Shown: positions 21,702 through 34,338 of the stretch, piece after piece | Layout: each line of letters opens with the position of its first letter | Numbering within the stretch: position 1 is the first letter of the stretch | Notes under the pieces: generated by a model | What the model was told of the DNA's origin: nothing | The model's database searches: none | The model's input: the letters and a program-made list of their open reading frames with translations, nothing else | Source of the DNA: Ashinkailepas kermadecensis | Taxonomy: Eukaryota > Arthropoda > Thecostraca > Neolepadidae | Direction: 5' to 3' | DNA length: 64,000 nucleotides | NCBI GenBank assembly: GCA_034440615.1 | Contig: JAOTOM010002907.1 | Coordinates: forward strand, 26,001-90,000 | Translations under genes and position numbers: made by a program

Positions 21702-23615
21702 TCGTGTGTCGTGTGTCGTCTGTCGTGTCTGTCGTGTGTGTCGTGTGTGTCGTGTGTGTCGTGTGTGTCGTGTGTGTCGTGTGTGCCGTGTGTGTCTTGT
21801 GTGTGTCGTGTGTCGTCTGTCGTGTCTGTCGTGTCGTGTCGTGTGTGTCGTGTGTGTCGTGTGTGTCGTGTGTGTCGTGTGTGCCGTGTGTCGTGTGTCG
21901 TGTGTGTCGTGTGTGTCGTGTGTCGTGTGTGTCGTGTGTGTCGTGTGTGTCGTGTGTGTCGTGTGTGTGTGTCGTGTGTGTCGTGTGTGTCGTGTGTCGT
22001 GTGTGTCGTGTGTGTGTCGTGTGTGTCGTGTGTGTCGTGTGTCGTGTGGGTCGTGTGTGTCGTGTGTGTCGTGTGTGTCGTGTGTGTCGTGTGTCGTGTG
22101 GGTCGTGTGTCGTGTGTGTCGTGTGTCGTGTGTGTGTGTCGTGTGTGTCGTGTTGTCGTGTCTGTCGTGTGTGTCGTGTGTGTCGTGTCGTGTGTCGTGT
22201 GTCGTGTGTCGTGTGTGTCGTGTGTGTCGTGTGTGTCGTGTGTGTGTCGTGTGTCGTGTGTGTCGTGTGTGTCGTGTGTGTCGTGTGTGTGTGTGTCGTG
22301 TGTGTCGTGTGTGTCGTGTGTGTCGTGTGTGTCGTGTGTGTCGTGTGGGTCGTGTGTGTCGTGTGTGTCGTGTGTGTCGTGTGTGTCGTGTGTGTCGTGT
22401 GTGCCGTGTGTGTCGTGTGTGTCGTGTGTCGTCTGTCGTGTCTGTCGTGTCTGTCGTGTGTCGTCTGTCGTGTGGGTCGTGTGTGTCGTGTGTGTCGTGT
22501 GTGTCGTGTGTGTCGTGTGTGTCGTGTGTGTCGTGTGTGTCGTGTGTGTCGTGTGTGTCGTGTGTGTCGTGTGTGTCGTGTGTGTCGTGTGTGTCGTGTG
22601 TGTCGTGTGTGTCGTGTGTGTGTCGTGTGTGTCGTGTGTGTCGTGTGTGTCGTCGTGTGTGTCGTGTGTGTGTCGTGTGTGTCGTGTGTCGTGTGTGTCG
22701 TGTGTGTCGTGTGTGTCGTGTGTGTCGTGTGTGTCGTGTGTGTCGTGTGTGTGTGTCGTGTCGTGTGTCGTGTGTCGTGTGTGTCGTGTGTGTCGGTGTG
22801 TCGTGTGTGTCATTATTGTGTGTCGTGTGTGTCGTGTGTGTCGTGTGTGTCGTGTGTCGTGTGTCGTGTGTGTCGTGTGTGTCGTGTGTGTCGTGTGTCC
22901 GTGTGTGTCGTGTGTGTCGTGTGTGTCGTGTGTGTCGTGTGTGTGTCGTGTGTGTCGTGTGTGTCGTGTGTCGTCGTGTGTGTCGTGTGTGTCGTGTGTG
23001 TCGTGTGTCGTGTGTGTCGTGTGTGTCGTGTGTGTGTCGTGTGTGTCGTGTGTGTCGTGTGTGTCGTGTGTGTCGTGTGTGTCGTGTGTGTCGTGTGTGT
23101 CGTGTGTGTCGTGTGTGTCGTGTGTGTCGTGTGTGTCGTGTGTGTCGTGTGTGTCGTGTGTGTCGTGTGTGTCGTGTGTGTCGTGTGTGCCGTGTGTGCC
23201 GTGTGTGCCGTGTGTGTCGTGTGTGTCGTGTGTGTCGTGTGTGTCGTGTGTGTCGTGTGTGTCGTGTGTGTCGTGTGTGTCGTGTGTGTCGTGTGTGTCG
23301 TGTGTCGTGTGTGTCGTGTGTGTCGTGTGTGTCGTGTGTGTCGTGTGTCGTGTGTGTCGTGTGTGTCGTGTGTGTCGTGTGTGTCGTGTGTGTCTGTGTG
23401 TGTCGTTGTGTGTCGTGTGTGTCGTGTGTGTCGTGTGTGTCGTGTGTGTCGTGTGTGTCGTGTGTCGTGTGTCGTGTGTGTCGTGTGTGTCATGTGTGTG
23501 TGTGTCGTGTGTGTCGTGTGTGTCGTGTGTGCCTGTGTGTCGTGTGTGTCGTGTGTGTGTGTGTCTGTGCCGTGTGTGTCGTGTGTGTCGTGTGTCGTGT
23601 GTCGTGTGTCGTGCT
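21702..23615. repeat. 1.9-kb array of a 9-bp unit (TCGTGTGTG)n
   Basis: About 200 units of TCGTGTGTG run with length variants (TCGTG, TCGTGTGTGTG) and rare CCG or CTG changes. The + strand is almost free of A. No frame on either strand has a stop, so five or six frames stay open for 640-725 codons, giving Cys/Val-rich or Asp-Thr-His repeats. None is supported as a gene. Blocks of alternating pyrimidine-purine separated by TC steps are Z-DNA-prone. Confidence 0.96.
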
Positions 23616-25884
23616 GCAGTTCGGTGGAGCAGCCCGTAGCTGGGTAGCCCGCTCCGAGTTTGATCAGAAGGCGCACAGCATTCACCGTTCCAGATGTGTG
23701 AGGGTGTTTTTGTTGGGGAACTCCGAGCAGGCTCGGCGTGCTTTGTTCGTGGGCATTTGCACAATGGGGAATGCACAATGGGGAATGCATAATGCGCGCG
23801 CATTTGCTGACGATATTGAAAGCATTCAAACATTTCTCTCATACTTGATTTCAATTAAAATTATTGGTTGAGGCTAAAGCTACTCAGAAACGAAGGTGGA
23901 ACATACAAAATATAACGTGGAAGATACGACAGATACTGACAATGCAGAAGATCAGTGTCCCAAAGTTTCCCTCATAATGTGAAAAGTGACGCAGAGCAAG
24001 AATTGATGTTTCGCTGTCGCCCCCGAATTTCATCTGTAATTTTCCACTCATTATCCACTCCAGTTTCACTTTCAGTTTAAGTTCGGGATGCCAATGTGCT
24101 GCAACTGAATAAGCCCAGCGCCTCTAGTTTTCAAGTATTTGGAACTAGAAATTGGCATGCAACGCAAGGCAACGCACGCCGGGTATTTTTTAAGTCCTCA
24201 CAGCAACCAGAAATTGAAAACTTTCATACCATTCATTGCAATTGATGGTGCTTCGAAGCCCGTACATAATTTCATCCTCCTGGCTCCACATAAATCATCC
24301 CTCGCCGTTGCCCTGTTATCCTCTCTGTGCAAGCACATCCATACCTCGGTGCGGACATAGGTGTGTTTGACATCCTCGCCGTTTGGACATTATCGCGCCG
24401 AAAAATTTGGCCATCAGCAGGACGACCAAATACAATATTAGCCCGATCACGTTCTTTGAGTTTATCGCATATTTCGCTCCCAATTTCAAGGGAGTGGAAG
24501 ATTCGGATTTGCAAAACCTATCTTCCAAAACTACTTCCTCTTCCTGGCGCTCCACGCGCGGAGTGCGCGCGTTGCGTGGAACCACTGGGCGAGGACTGTC
24601 CAACGTGTTTGTTTTCCCATAACTCAGGTAGCGGAGCCAACGGCAAACTATCAGCAGCGTTATCAGCATAGGCTTTGGCCAGGAACCTACTCACATGAAG
24701 AGGTGTATTTCGCATTTGTACCTATCAGATACAGCGCATGCCTAATATTTATATTATATATTTGTACCTATCGGGTACAGCGGTTCGCTATTTCAGCGAA
24801 TGCGCTGAAATGAACTTTCGACGCATTTTTATTGTCAGACTTACGTCACTCCTCTCAGGGGCCAATCAGAGAGCAGGCAAGGATGGTCGTCCTAATCCAT
24901 ACTGAGGGCATCCAGTGGTGGCCCATTGATTCAAAATTGTATGGGCTTTCAATTAACCCGACCGGTTTCAGAGATATTTTTGCGCCTCACCCTAAGGTTT
25001 TTCCGTGATAGCACGACGATTCGGCAGACGATTACAAAGCACTCTTACAACGCCATATTCGCCAACATCACCGGAACACATGGCACAACACAACTCAACA
25101 CAACGCAAATCAAAGTTCACGGAAACAAATTCATGGAAAACTGGAAAAATGAAAGTAATATTTATGAACTTAATGCTTTTTTCAAGATGGCACAAGAAAG
25201 TGGCCGAAATCCAGAGACAAATTGGTATTTGGGTGTACCCTAGGTTGATCGACCCAGGGTTCAGTCCCCCAACTGATCTTGCGATCCTACACCCCTGTGC
25301 TAAAAGTATGTTATGAATTGATCATTGTAACACTACTTCCACCTTCCACTCTTGCACCTTGTTTTCAAGGACAATGTTCCACATCGACACCAGGGCATAA
25401 AATGAGCATTGAACACTGCAGAAGATGTTTAGGTGTTCCGACTAATTGCGTACATCGTTCACTTCAGAATGTCCAAAACAGCGACACAGAATAGAATACG
25501 TCCACATAGTCCAAGCTCTTCGGATGGAGCTTCCTATCTCCTTGAAGGGGCGATCCCCTCCCCTGTGCTCAGACGATCCCCTGGGTCATCATCTTCGGCA
25601 TTCCTAGGATTTCCAGTGGTTTATTTGAAGCACCCTGAACTGAAGCACCAATTTCACCCAGATGGCTGATGTGATTTCCTGGCCGCAGATCAACCAGAAC
25701 GGTTTAACGTCGGTCCGTGGCGCCAGGCGGCCGTATTGGCGGGCGTGGCTTGCATCAACCGTCAAAGTCCCCTGCTTAATGACGAACCGCAGTGCTGCCC
25801 AACTGGTGAATGGTGGTGGACGTGTGGCCGGGTCCGTGGCGCGGCAGCAACTGAGGTCGGCGTGGCTGGTGACATGACGACTGG
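23616..25884. other. Intronic spacer, no gene seen
   Basis: Single-copy sequence. Near 24715 and 24763 the block TTTGTACCTATC[AG]G[AG]TACAGC occurs twice. A 9-bp hairpin ATTTCAGCG / CGCTGAAAT lies at 24790-24811 with loop AATG. Open frames on both strands at 24272-24715 overlap and are unrecognised. Confidence 0.45.
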
Positions 25885-26130
25885 CGTCAGCACTGAGTCG
25901 GGCCGGTCACGCGCCTCCCCCCCCCCCCTCCCGCCCGCGAGCCACGTCCAGTGGCGTTAGTATTCAGTCTGGCCGGTCACGCACCCCCAGCCCGCGAGCC
26001 ACGCCCACTGACGTCAGCATTGAGTGTGGCCGGTCAAGCGCCTCCCCCCGCGAGCCACGCCCACTGGCGTCAGCATTGAGTGTGGCCGGTCACGCACCCC
26101 CAGTCCGCGAGCCACGCCCACTGACGTCAG
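25885..26130. repeat. About 56-bp tandem repeat, 4 copies
   Basis: Units contain GCGAGCCACGCCCACTG, ACGTCAGCATTGAGTG and GGCCGGTCACGC. The GGCCGGTCA landmark recurs at about 25903, 25971, 26028 and 26084. A poly-C run (about 25918-25930) enlarges the first unit. Confidence 0.88.
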
Positions 26131-26134
26131 TTGT

Positions 26135-26191
<57 letters not shown>
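26135..26191. repeat. (TA)n microsatellite, about 28 repeats
   Basis: Uninterrupted TA dinucleotides directly abut the 56-bp array. Confidence 0.97.
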
Positions 26192-26192
<1 letters not shown>

Positions 26193-26565
26193 ATGATTCG
26201 CCTCACACATAGCTGCTACTACAGGTCGTGCCATTGCACTTGGGGTGACCCGGTTGATATTGTTACAATATGATGATGTACATAATCATGTACAATATGA
26301 TGATGTACAATATTATCTGATTTCGCCGTTCATTTGGTACTGTGCTTGTTGCTGATTGCAACATAAAGAAAGGAAGAAATGAATGGCATGCATGTAGATA
26401 TCCATCATTAGACTGAGAGAAACCGGAGAGCGACGAAATATATGACTGAGATTCCTCTGCAGCCGACCATGTTAACATTAAGAGTGACGATATGTTACGT
26501 CATTCATTATCGATACCACTGCTGAGTGCAGCTCAGTCTTGTGTAGATGAAGTCATTCATCAGTA

Positions 26566-27333
26566 GTCGGTTTTACAGCGGAAATTTGCTGCGAGGTCAC
26601 GTGGTCTCAGGAACAAGATAGAGGGAGAAGACCCGGCATAGTGATCTGCATAAATTAAAAGCGACCACCAAATCTAATTCTCAAATCAGTTTGAATAACG
26701 AAATAGGGTTTAGTATTGACGCTGCTGAAATAAGTAGAATTAAACTTACGAATATCAGCAAATTGCAATACGCTTTCTAATTTACGTCGAGACTGCACTC
26801 AGCTCTACGGTATCTGGCAGCCGACGGATGACTGCCAGATGACAAATTGGCGCTGTGGTTAAATTAGCGAGGGATGCGGTTATAAGCCAACTTCCTGAGC
26901 AACAGTAGAGAAAATGATAACAAAAGTACACTTAATCGATGTCAACCAAGTTTATAGATCCATACCTGATACTGCAGTCATGCTCACGCCGCAGAACTGA
27001 TAAATATTCACAACACACCCCACGAGTAGGACGCTCGTGCACCGACTGATTTGTTGCCTGCCGCGTACTGGGATATAGGTTTTGGAATATAAAATGGTTT
27101 AAGGAAAATTATACTAAACCAATCAATCTAAAATCGTTTTATTCTCGCCACCAAGAAACAAGTTTTGTCAATGAAAAAGCTGAGAAAATTGAGTGAAATC
27201 AATTCTTGTTAATAATAAATGTTCTTCGATGTACTTTTTAGTTCATGTCTGGAATGTTTAGTTGAAGCAAGGAATGACTTGGAAGGATGAAAAGCGACTA
27301 GACGGGAGAGCAAATTGCCGCTGTAAAACCGAC
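26566..27333. mobile_element. MITE-like element, 25-bp terminal inverted repeats, TA target site
   Basis: Left terminus 26566-26590 begins GTCGGTTTTACAGCGG; right terminus 27309-27333 is its reverse complement with one mismatch. TA dinucleotides flank both ends (26564-26565 and 27334-27335). The element is 768 bp, AT-rich and has no transposase, as expected for a non-autonomous element mobilised by a Tc1/mariner-type enzyme that duplicates TA. An internal hairpin (ATCTGGCAG / CTGCCAGAT) lies near 26810-26840. No full-length partner is in the window. Confidence 0.8.
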
Positions 27334-27335
27334 TA

Positions 27336-28370
27336 GTATCAGTAGATGGCGGTGAACTTCGGTAGATGCTTGTAGTTTTTGATAGATTGTGGTAACTGCT
27401 GATATTTTGGAGTCGAGTTCAGATTCTGTCATGCGTCAGGATTGTCGTTTGTTTACTCAATTCCTTGTCAGCTATTTGTTATGATTCAAAGGGATTACAA
27501 AGTGGTGTAGTGGTATGTATTAGCATACAAGCTTTCCAGATTATTTTGCTAAATTATGCAAACAAGCTACATTTCCACCTGTATATATCCGTAGTTATGA
27601 GTTATGCAAACACGTTTGTGTCCCAGATCTGGATATCTTTAGCAAGCAGCACAAATAAATGGTACCATTTCACACATTCAGGTTCAGAAAGTGTTGTGAA
27701 TGACTTCTTGCAGTGTTAAAATAATGCGTTTTTTTGTTAGGAGCGAGATGTTGAAGAGAGTAGAGTGGATGTCAAAATTAGCCATGAATATGGTGTTTTT
27801 TTTCATACGTTTTATGTCCTTGAAGCTCAATTTTGAGCCCGTAATGCACTTACAAGTGAACTTATATAACCTACCGGATTTATAGATTCCTAAGCTAATA
27901 ATAACAATACAAATATTTATGCTGCAAACTAGTAATGTAAAACTAGCAATATAAAACAGGTAAGTAACTTATTTACCTGGAATTGTGCTACGAGACGTCC
28001 GGGTAACTCAATCCGTAACGATGAGCACAAGCATGATACCTCTTATAGTGTCCGTTCACTTCCGATCACACCAACACGATCTCAATGCCACTCCTGCATT
28101 GGCATCTTCACTTAGTCTTCTATATCAACGTGAGGAAAACTCAGCTTAGTGCGACTCCGGGCAACGCTCGATTGTCACCGCTCGCCCGACACTCGGCGCG
28201 GCCGGCCCAGTCCAGTGCCGCACCCCTTTAGCTCAGCTGATTTGCAAATTACACGTCAGCTCTCGCGTTGCCGCCACCTACAGGTGACAGTACAATGCCT
28301 GGTGCCCAACTGTGCCAATAGGTGGCAGTGCACACGCACGGGGTTCGTAGCGCACGATACTACACTTCTT
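27336..28370. other. Intronic spacer, no gene seen
   Basis: AT-rich up to about 28000 and GC-richer after. No recognised exon or element. Confidence 0.45.
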
Positions 28371-28559
28371 AACGAGATTCTGCTGGAAATGAGGGGTGAA
28401 AACTTCATAAACACATGTCAAGTACTATCCAGTATCCAGGGTGGCCAAGTACTATCTGTGACTCAGCAGGAGAAGAACTTAGGTGTTATTTTGAACACAA
28501 AATTGGGAGCATCAGAACAGACAAAGAAAACCAGGAAGAAGGCACTAAGAATGCTTGGG
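28371..28559 (+). pseudogene. Left remnant of a CR1/Rex1-like LINE ORF2, interrupted by the I-clade element
   Basis: After the unidentified NEILLEMRGENFINT peptide (28371-28420), the frame reads GGQVLSVTQQEKNLGVIL and ends KKALRMLG at 28559. This is the stretch just after the RT palm in CR1/Rex1-like ORF2 (E-K-x-L-G-V ... A-x-RMLG). The continuation INRNVSYKSEEVI is found at 34443 on the other side of the I-clade element. The copy is 5'-truncated and dead. Confidence 0.72.
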
Positions 28560-28985
28560 CCTCAGTTGCCGGTTGACTCTCGCGCCATTAAGTCGTTGCT
28601 CTGGGACGTGGACCAGCTATCGTGCTACGTGGATCGTGCTACCAGCTATCGTGGACGTATCTCGCAAGACCAGCCTGCCATCAACTCAACATCTTCACTT
28701 CCGACTTCTTGCTACTCTTCACCACCAACTTCTAGACCACTCTACACCTTCACCTCGTCTATAAGTTGGTCCAGAGCCCGCTGATCACTCCGCTACTTTC
28801 TTACTGCTTGTTATTGCAGTTTTTCTATTTTTCATTTTCGTGGGGCGACACCCGTCGCTCTTTTCTCATTTATTTTCTAGTGGGGTGACACCCGTCACCC
28901 CACCCGTTTTCGTCGTCATCGTATTTTCGCTCCTTTTGTTCTGCGTGTTTATTTAGATTTCGTTTGGTAGGGTTTTTTCCCCGTG

Positions 28986-30552
28986 ATGGGGAAAAAGAGG
29001 AAGAAAGGCACTGACCCCAGCTCGCCACAGGACTCTGATTCGGAATTTCCTCCTCTGACCATACCCAACGACCATCGCACGAACACGGACTTGGCCTCTG
29101 ATGTTCCCTCACTGAATTCGACCATTGATGACCCGCGCCGGACAATTGCCCGTGATGACGCCATGGAAGCCCTTTGCGCCTCGCCGAACCTTGCTCGTCC
29201 CAAGACCACGACCTCGCCTCGCAATCCAGACCAGACCATCACTCTTCACGCCGCTGACCCACGCTCGAACCAGACCACGCCCTCCCAACCTGAACCCATC
29301 CAGCCCATTGAACCCTACTTCGACAGTGCTGGCTCTTACATCGTAGTCAAGCCTGTCGAGGAATCCGTTTCCTTCCGCCGTATCAACGTTTTCTGGCAGA
29401 CTAAACAACTCCTTACCATCTGCTCCCTAGCCAATCACGACATTGAAGCCCCTGCCAACGGAACCTTGGTCATTAAAACCCAATCCCGAGCCCAAACCAA
29501 AGCCCTCCTCCACACCACCACATTTTGTGGAAAATCCGTCACCATCACTCTCCATTCCAACCGCAACACCACCAAGGGCACCGTCTTCGTGCCGTAGCTC
29601 CGCTTCATGACTGAAGCGGACATCCAGACGGAGCTCAGGCCGGAGGGGGTGACCCACGTCCACCGCATTACCTCATTTAAAGACGGCCAGAAACGCGATA
29701 CAAGCCTCCTTGTCCTTACCTTCAACACTACAACTCTTCCCAAGACCCTCCTCGCCGCCTACATCCGATTCCAAGTCCGCGTATTTATTCCAAATCCTCT
29801 CCGCTGTTTTAATTGCCAGCGCTTCGGCCATGGCAGTAAGACGTGTCGCCAAACCGCCAGATGCCCTAAGTGCGGAGAACCACCACATCCAGATTTCACC
29901 TGCTCCAAGCCTGCCCACTGCCTCAGTTGTAACACTTCCGATCACCTCACCACTTCCAATCAATGCCCAATTTGGCGCAAAGAGAAGGAAGTGTGCGCCG
30001 CCAAGGCCACGACCGGGGTGTCATACCCCCAGGCACGAAGATCTGTGGAAGCCACCTCCCCTCGACCAAAACTTACGCCCAGGCGGCCACCGTTGCTCCC
30101 CCACACGTCGCGTCAGCACTACTTCTGCCTCGATGCAAACAGACATGATTCCCGGTTTAGCTCCTCTAAAAAAACTTACTCCACTGACCACACCGACACA
30201 AACCACCCTGGCTCAAACTACACAGACCCTTCCAACCAAACAGACTACAACGAATTCCACCAGGAATGCCAGACCCCGCAGCCATTCGGCTGCCGGGGAA
30301 ATACGCTCCACTTCCTTGGGCCGCCGATCGAGCCCGGTGCACAAAGTACCGACCGGCAACCACATGACCCAACCGACTCCCAGCCGGCGGGCGTCCCCCG
30401 CGGCAGTGGCCGACCGGCGTGACCCTGCCAATGTCAGTGGTCGACCGGACGGCTCGAGCGGGTCAACCACCGCCGGCCGCACACAACACACACACCCACC
30501 TGAACTGCACTCCTGGCGAACACATGCAACGAAAGGTGCAGACAAACACTAA
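28986..30552 (+). pseudogene. ORF1 (gag-like nucleic-acid-binding protein) of the I-clade LINE, disrupted
   Basis: The ATG at 28986 opens a basic start (MGKKRKKG). A conserved central block is followed by three zinc knuckles near 29810-29970: CFNCQRFGHGSKTC, CPKCGEPPHPDFTC and CLSCNTSDHLTTSNQC. The tail carries KTYAQAATV and SASMQTD, as in other I/R1-type gag proteins. A TAG at 29595-29597 interrupts the first frame. Two frame changes (about 30060 and 30100) are needed to reach the tail, which ends with TAA at 30550-30552. ORF1 proteins bind element RNA in a ribonucleoprotein particle. ORF2 starts 14 bp downstream. Confidence 0.85.
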
Positions 30553-30566
30553 CACTTTTCTTCCCG

Positions 30567-33500
30567 ATGTCCACATTATTACAATGGAATTGCCGCAGTC
30601 TGATCTCCAAATTGGCCGAAATGAAAGCTTTTTCAGTATTCTCACACCTATTCTCATAGCACTCCAAGAAACATGGCTTTTACCTACAGACACATATAAC
30701 TTCAATCTTTCTAATTACTCACTGTACCGTCACGACGAGGTCCGCGGATCACATCGCAGTGGCGGTACAGCACTTTACATAAACAATGATTTCACACATA
30801 CACAAATTACACTTAATACACAATTACAAGCAGTAGCTTGTACATTGCGTTTACATGGCAGAAATATAGATGTGTGCTCCATCTATATTCCACCACACAC
30901 CGACAACACAAATATTTTGACACATTTAGAAAGCCTTATAGCACATTTCAAGAACCCTTTCATACTACTCGGAGACTTTAACGCACATAGTCCAGCCTGG
31001 GATCAAACACATACACATAGAGACACTCGAGGACACATCATTGAACAATTTCTAGACCGACATAATTTAGTATTACTTAACACAGGAGAAGCAACATTCT
31101 TTCACCTTGACCATAATATAGAAACAGCTATTGATTTATCAATATGCTCTCCGACCCCGGCCAACGATTTCGATTGGACCATTGATACCGACATTCATGA
31201 CAGCGACCATTACCCCATAAAATTGATACCCACTTTTTCAACTGCGACCGATACCACACCCAGTTTCATCCCACGCTGGAAAATTTAGAAAGCTGATTGG
31301 ACAAAATTTCAGGAACTATCACAAACTCAATACAACCCCAACATTTCTCCCGTCGAAAACATCAAATTAGTTACAAATATACTTTGTGAAGCAGCATCTA
31401 CTACAATTCCACTCACCAAACCTTTTACAAAAATAATTCCAGTTCCATGGTGGTGTCCGGAAGTAGCACAGGGCATCGCAATTAGAAAAAGAGCATTTCG
31501 AAAATATCTCAGACATCCCGATTCACACAATTTACTTAATCGAAACCGTGAACGAGCCCGAACCCGCCACATCATACGCGATGCTAGGCGGCGTTCATGG
31601 TCATCATATTTACAGCAACTCATCTCTCAAACACCTTTAAGCAAAATCTGGCAGTTAATCCGCCGATTATCAGGACGCACTCCATTTAAATCACTCCCGG
31701 CACTCAAAATTCAAAACACCACAATTACAGACCCACAAACAATAGTAAATACAATAGCGGACACCATGGCTCACAATAGCTCTGACAACAACTACAGACC
31801 GAAATTTCTCCAAAAAGCACAACACACATTTCACACCGATTTGGCACAATTCGATTCGGACAACACTGAAACATACAATATCCCGTTTCAAGTTTCAGAA
31901 CTAGATACTGCAATTTCCTCAGCCGGTAATACTTCAGTAGGTCCCGACAATTTACATTATTCCTTTTTTAGACATTTATCCGACGACACAAAACATTGCA
32001 TCTTACAAACATTTAATGCATTATGGTCTAGCCATACTTTCGTCGAAACCTGGAAGGAAGCCCTTATCATCCCTATTCCAAAACCCGGCAAAAACCACAG
32101 CAACCCCAACAATTTCCGACCCATCGCTCTCACTAGTTGTCTAGGAAAACTTTTAGAACGTATGATTGTAAAAAGACTGACCTGGTACTTAGAAACAAAT
32201 CATCTGTTATCTCCAATTCAATGCGGTTTTCGTCATGGCCACAGTACAATAGATCATCTCATTCGATTAGAAACTGACATACGCCTTGGTTATAAAAAAA
32301 AACATGAACACACCATTGCAGTATTTTTAGACGTTAGTAAAGCGTATGATATGGTATATAAACCGGCATTAATTTCCAAACTTCTTCACTTCGGCGTCAA
32401 AGGAAATTTAGCTCATTATTTGATAGGATTTTTGTCCGGTTCCCGTCATTTTCATCTCCGGTGCAGGTCAGCGATTTCCGATCCACGTTTTCTACAGAAC
32501 GGATTACCACAGGGGAGTTGTATTTTACCAGTATTATTCAACATCATCATTAATTATATTTTCGATAACATGCCTGCCAATCTATCATACTCGCTGTTTG
32601 CGGACGATAGTGCGATTTGGTGTTCCGGCAAAAATTATGAACATTGTTTAATTAGATTACAAAACGCACTTGACCGAGTACACGATTGGTCCCTAAAGTA
32701 TGGCTTCCTTTTTTCGGCCCCAAAATCTGCAACAGTGATATTTAGCAAGTCAACACCCTGCCCGAACCCAGACACAGCGCTTCACCTTGGTAACAACAAC
32801 ATACCTTTTGTAAATTCATTTAAATTTCTAGGCATTATTTCTGATCGTAGGCTATCCATGTATAAACACATCAAACACGTTCAGACCAAATGTTTTCACC
32901 AACTCAATTTATTTCGCTGTATTACTTCTTCCTCATTCGGAGCCGATCGTCATACGCTTTTACATCTCTACAAATCCTTAGTTCTTCCCATCATAGAATA
33001 TGGGTCGCTAGTCTACGCCAGTGCCAGTACCTCCGCTTTGAAACTTTTGGACACCATACAAAATAAATTCATCCATTTAGCACTCGGTGCAATGACCACA
33101 TCTCCCGTTACTTCTTTACAAATCGAATCAGGAATTCCGCCATTAGGTCTCCGAAGAATTGAACAAACACTCAGATATGCCGCAAAAATTCAATTTCGAG
33201 AACACCACCCCACACACGCATCTTTACAAATTCTCCCAAATCTAAACCACGAATATTTAGGTCCTGCCGAAAAGCGAACCGGGCTTACCATAGCTTCGCG
33301 CATTAAAACATTTTCTACACAACTCCAATACAACATTCCACATATTACAGCTCTTTCTTCACCAACTACACCACCGTGGCAGATGGCCGAGAGACATATT
33401 TTCTATCTCACCACCACTCTAAAATCACAGCTTTGTCCAGAATACGTCAAACAAAAATTCCACCAGTTTCGCTCTCGTTATCGCCATGTTCCTTTTGTTT

Positions 33501-34338
33501 TCACCGACGGATCTAAAGACGAAAATTACACAGGAAACGCCATTGTTGCAGGTACACACACAAAACAACATCGCTTGCCAAACGGGACATCCATTTTCAT
33601 CGCCGAATTGCACGCCATTCTCACTGCCCTTCGCTATGTCCGCAACCGTTCAATTTGTCACCCCATGCGCCATGTCGTCATTTGTTCCGACTCAAAATCT
33701 GTTCTTCAATCTCTTTCTTCACTTTCCTTTTCGCACCATTGCCATATTTCAATTTACGACACACTTGAAACACTTCATCTGATGGGCACGAAGGTCCGTT
33801 TCCTGTGGGTGCCCAGTCACTGTGGCATCCCAGGAAACAAGAAAGCAGATCATTTCGTCAAACAATCATTACAAATACCACACATCACAGAAATCCCACC
33901 ACATTTTGACGTCATCAAATCAACAATAAGACATAACATTCGACATTTTTGGAACCACCAATGGACTGAAACCACAAACTACACACAATTACGTCTCATC
34001 AAACCTGTCATCGAAAACTGGACCACATCATATCTAAAAACAGACAAGAAGAAAAAGTTATATCACGGCTCCGCATAGGTCACACTTTTCTCACCCATCG
34101 ATATATTTACACTGCTTCACCACGACCTTCATGCCAATCATGAAACACTCATCTTACCGTTTCACATATTCTCCTACACTGTCAAAAATACCATGAACAT
34201 CGAAAAACACTTACCAACTACTGCCGTACACACAACACCCCGTTTTCTTTGCCCACACTATTAGGAGATACACACCCTTTTCTCATCAATCTCTTTTTCA
34301 TTCTTCTCCGAAAAACCAACTTACTTCAGGACTTGTAA
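30567..34338 (+). pseudogene. ORF2 (AP endonuclease - reverse transcriptase - RNase H) of the I-clade LINE, disrupted
   Basis: The ATG at 30567 gives MSTLLQWNCRSLISKLAEMK, the usual endonuclease start. The frame then slips in a T5 run near 30632. Endonuclease motifs ALQETW, SGGTALYI, LLGDFNAHSPAW and SDHYPI follow to about 31220. A single TAG (31286-31288) interrupts the linker. RT motifs are FRPIALTSCLGKLLERM, AVFLDVSKAYD, LPQGS and LFADDSAIW, with all catalytic Asp intact. RNase H has FTDGSKD, AELHAI, CSDSKSVL and PSHCGIPGNKKADHF. Near 34060 another frame change precedes RLRIGHTFLTHRYIY and the Cys/His tail, where a Cys codon is now TGA (34141). The end is TAA at 34336-34338. Confidence 0.9.

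Noticed and set aside
21513..23871. Several overlapping frames of 640-725 codons on both strands
   Set aside because: They exist only because the 9-bp unit lacks stop codons in all frames; equally long frames overlap on both strands and the peptides are simple repeats.
25225..25305. Another tRNA-like SINE (GGGTTCAGTCCCC)
   Set aside because: A B-box-like word is present but no A box at a suitable distance on either strand.
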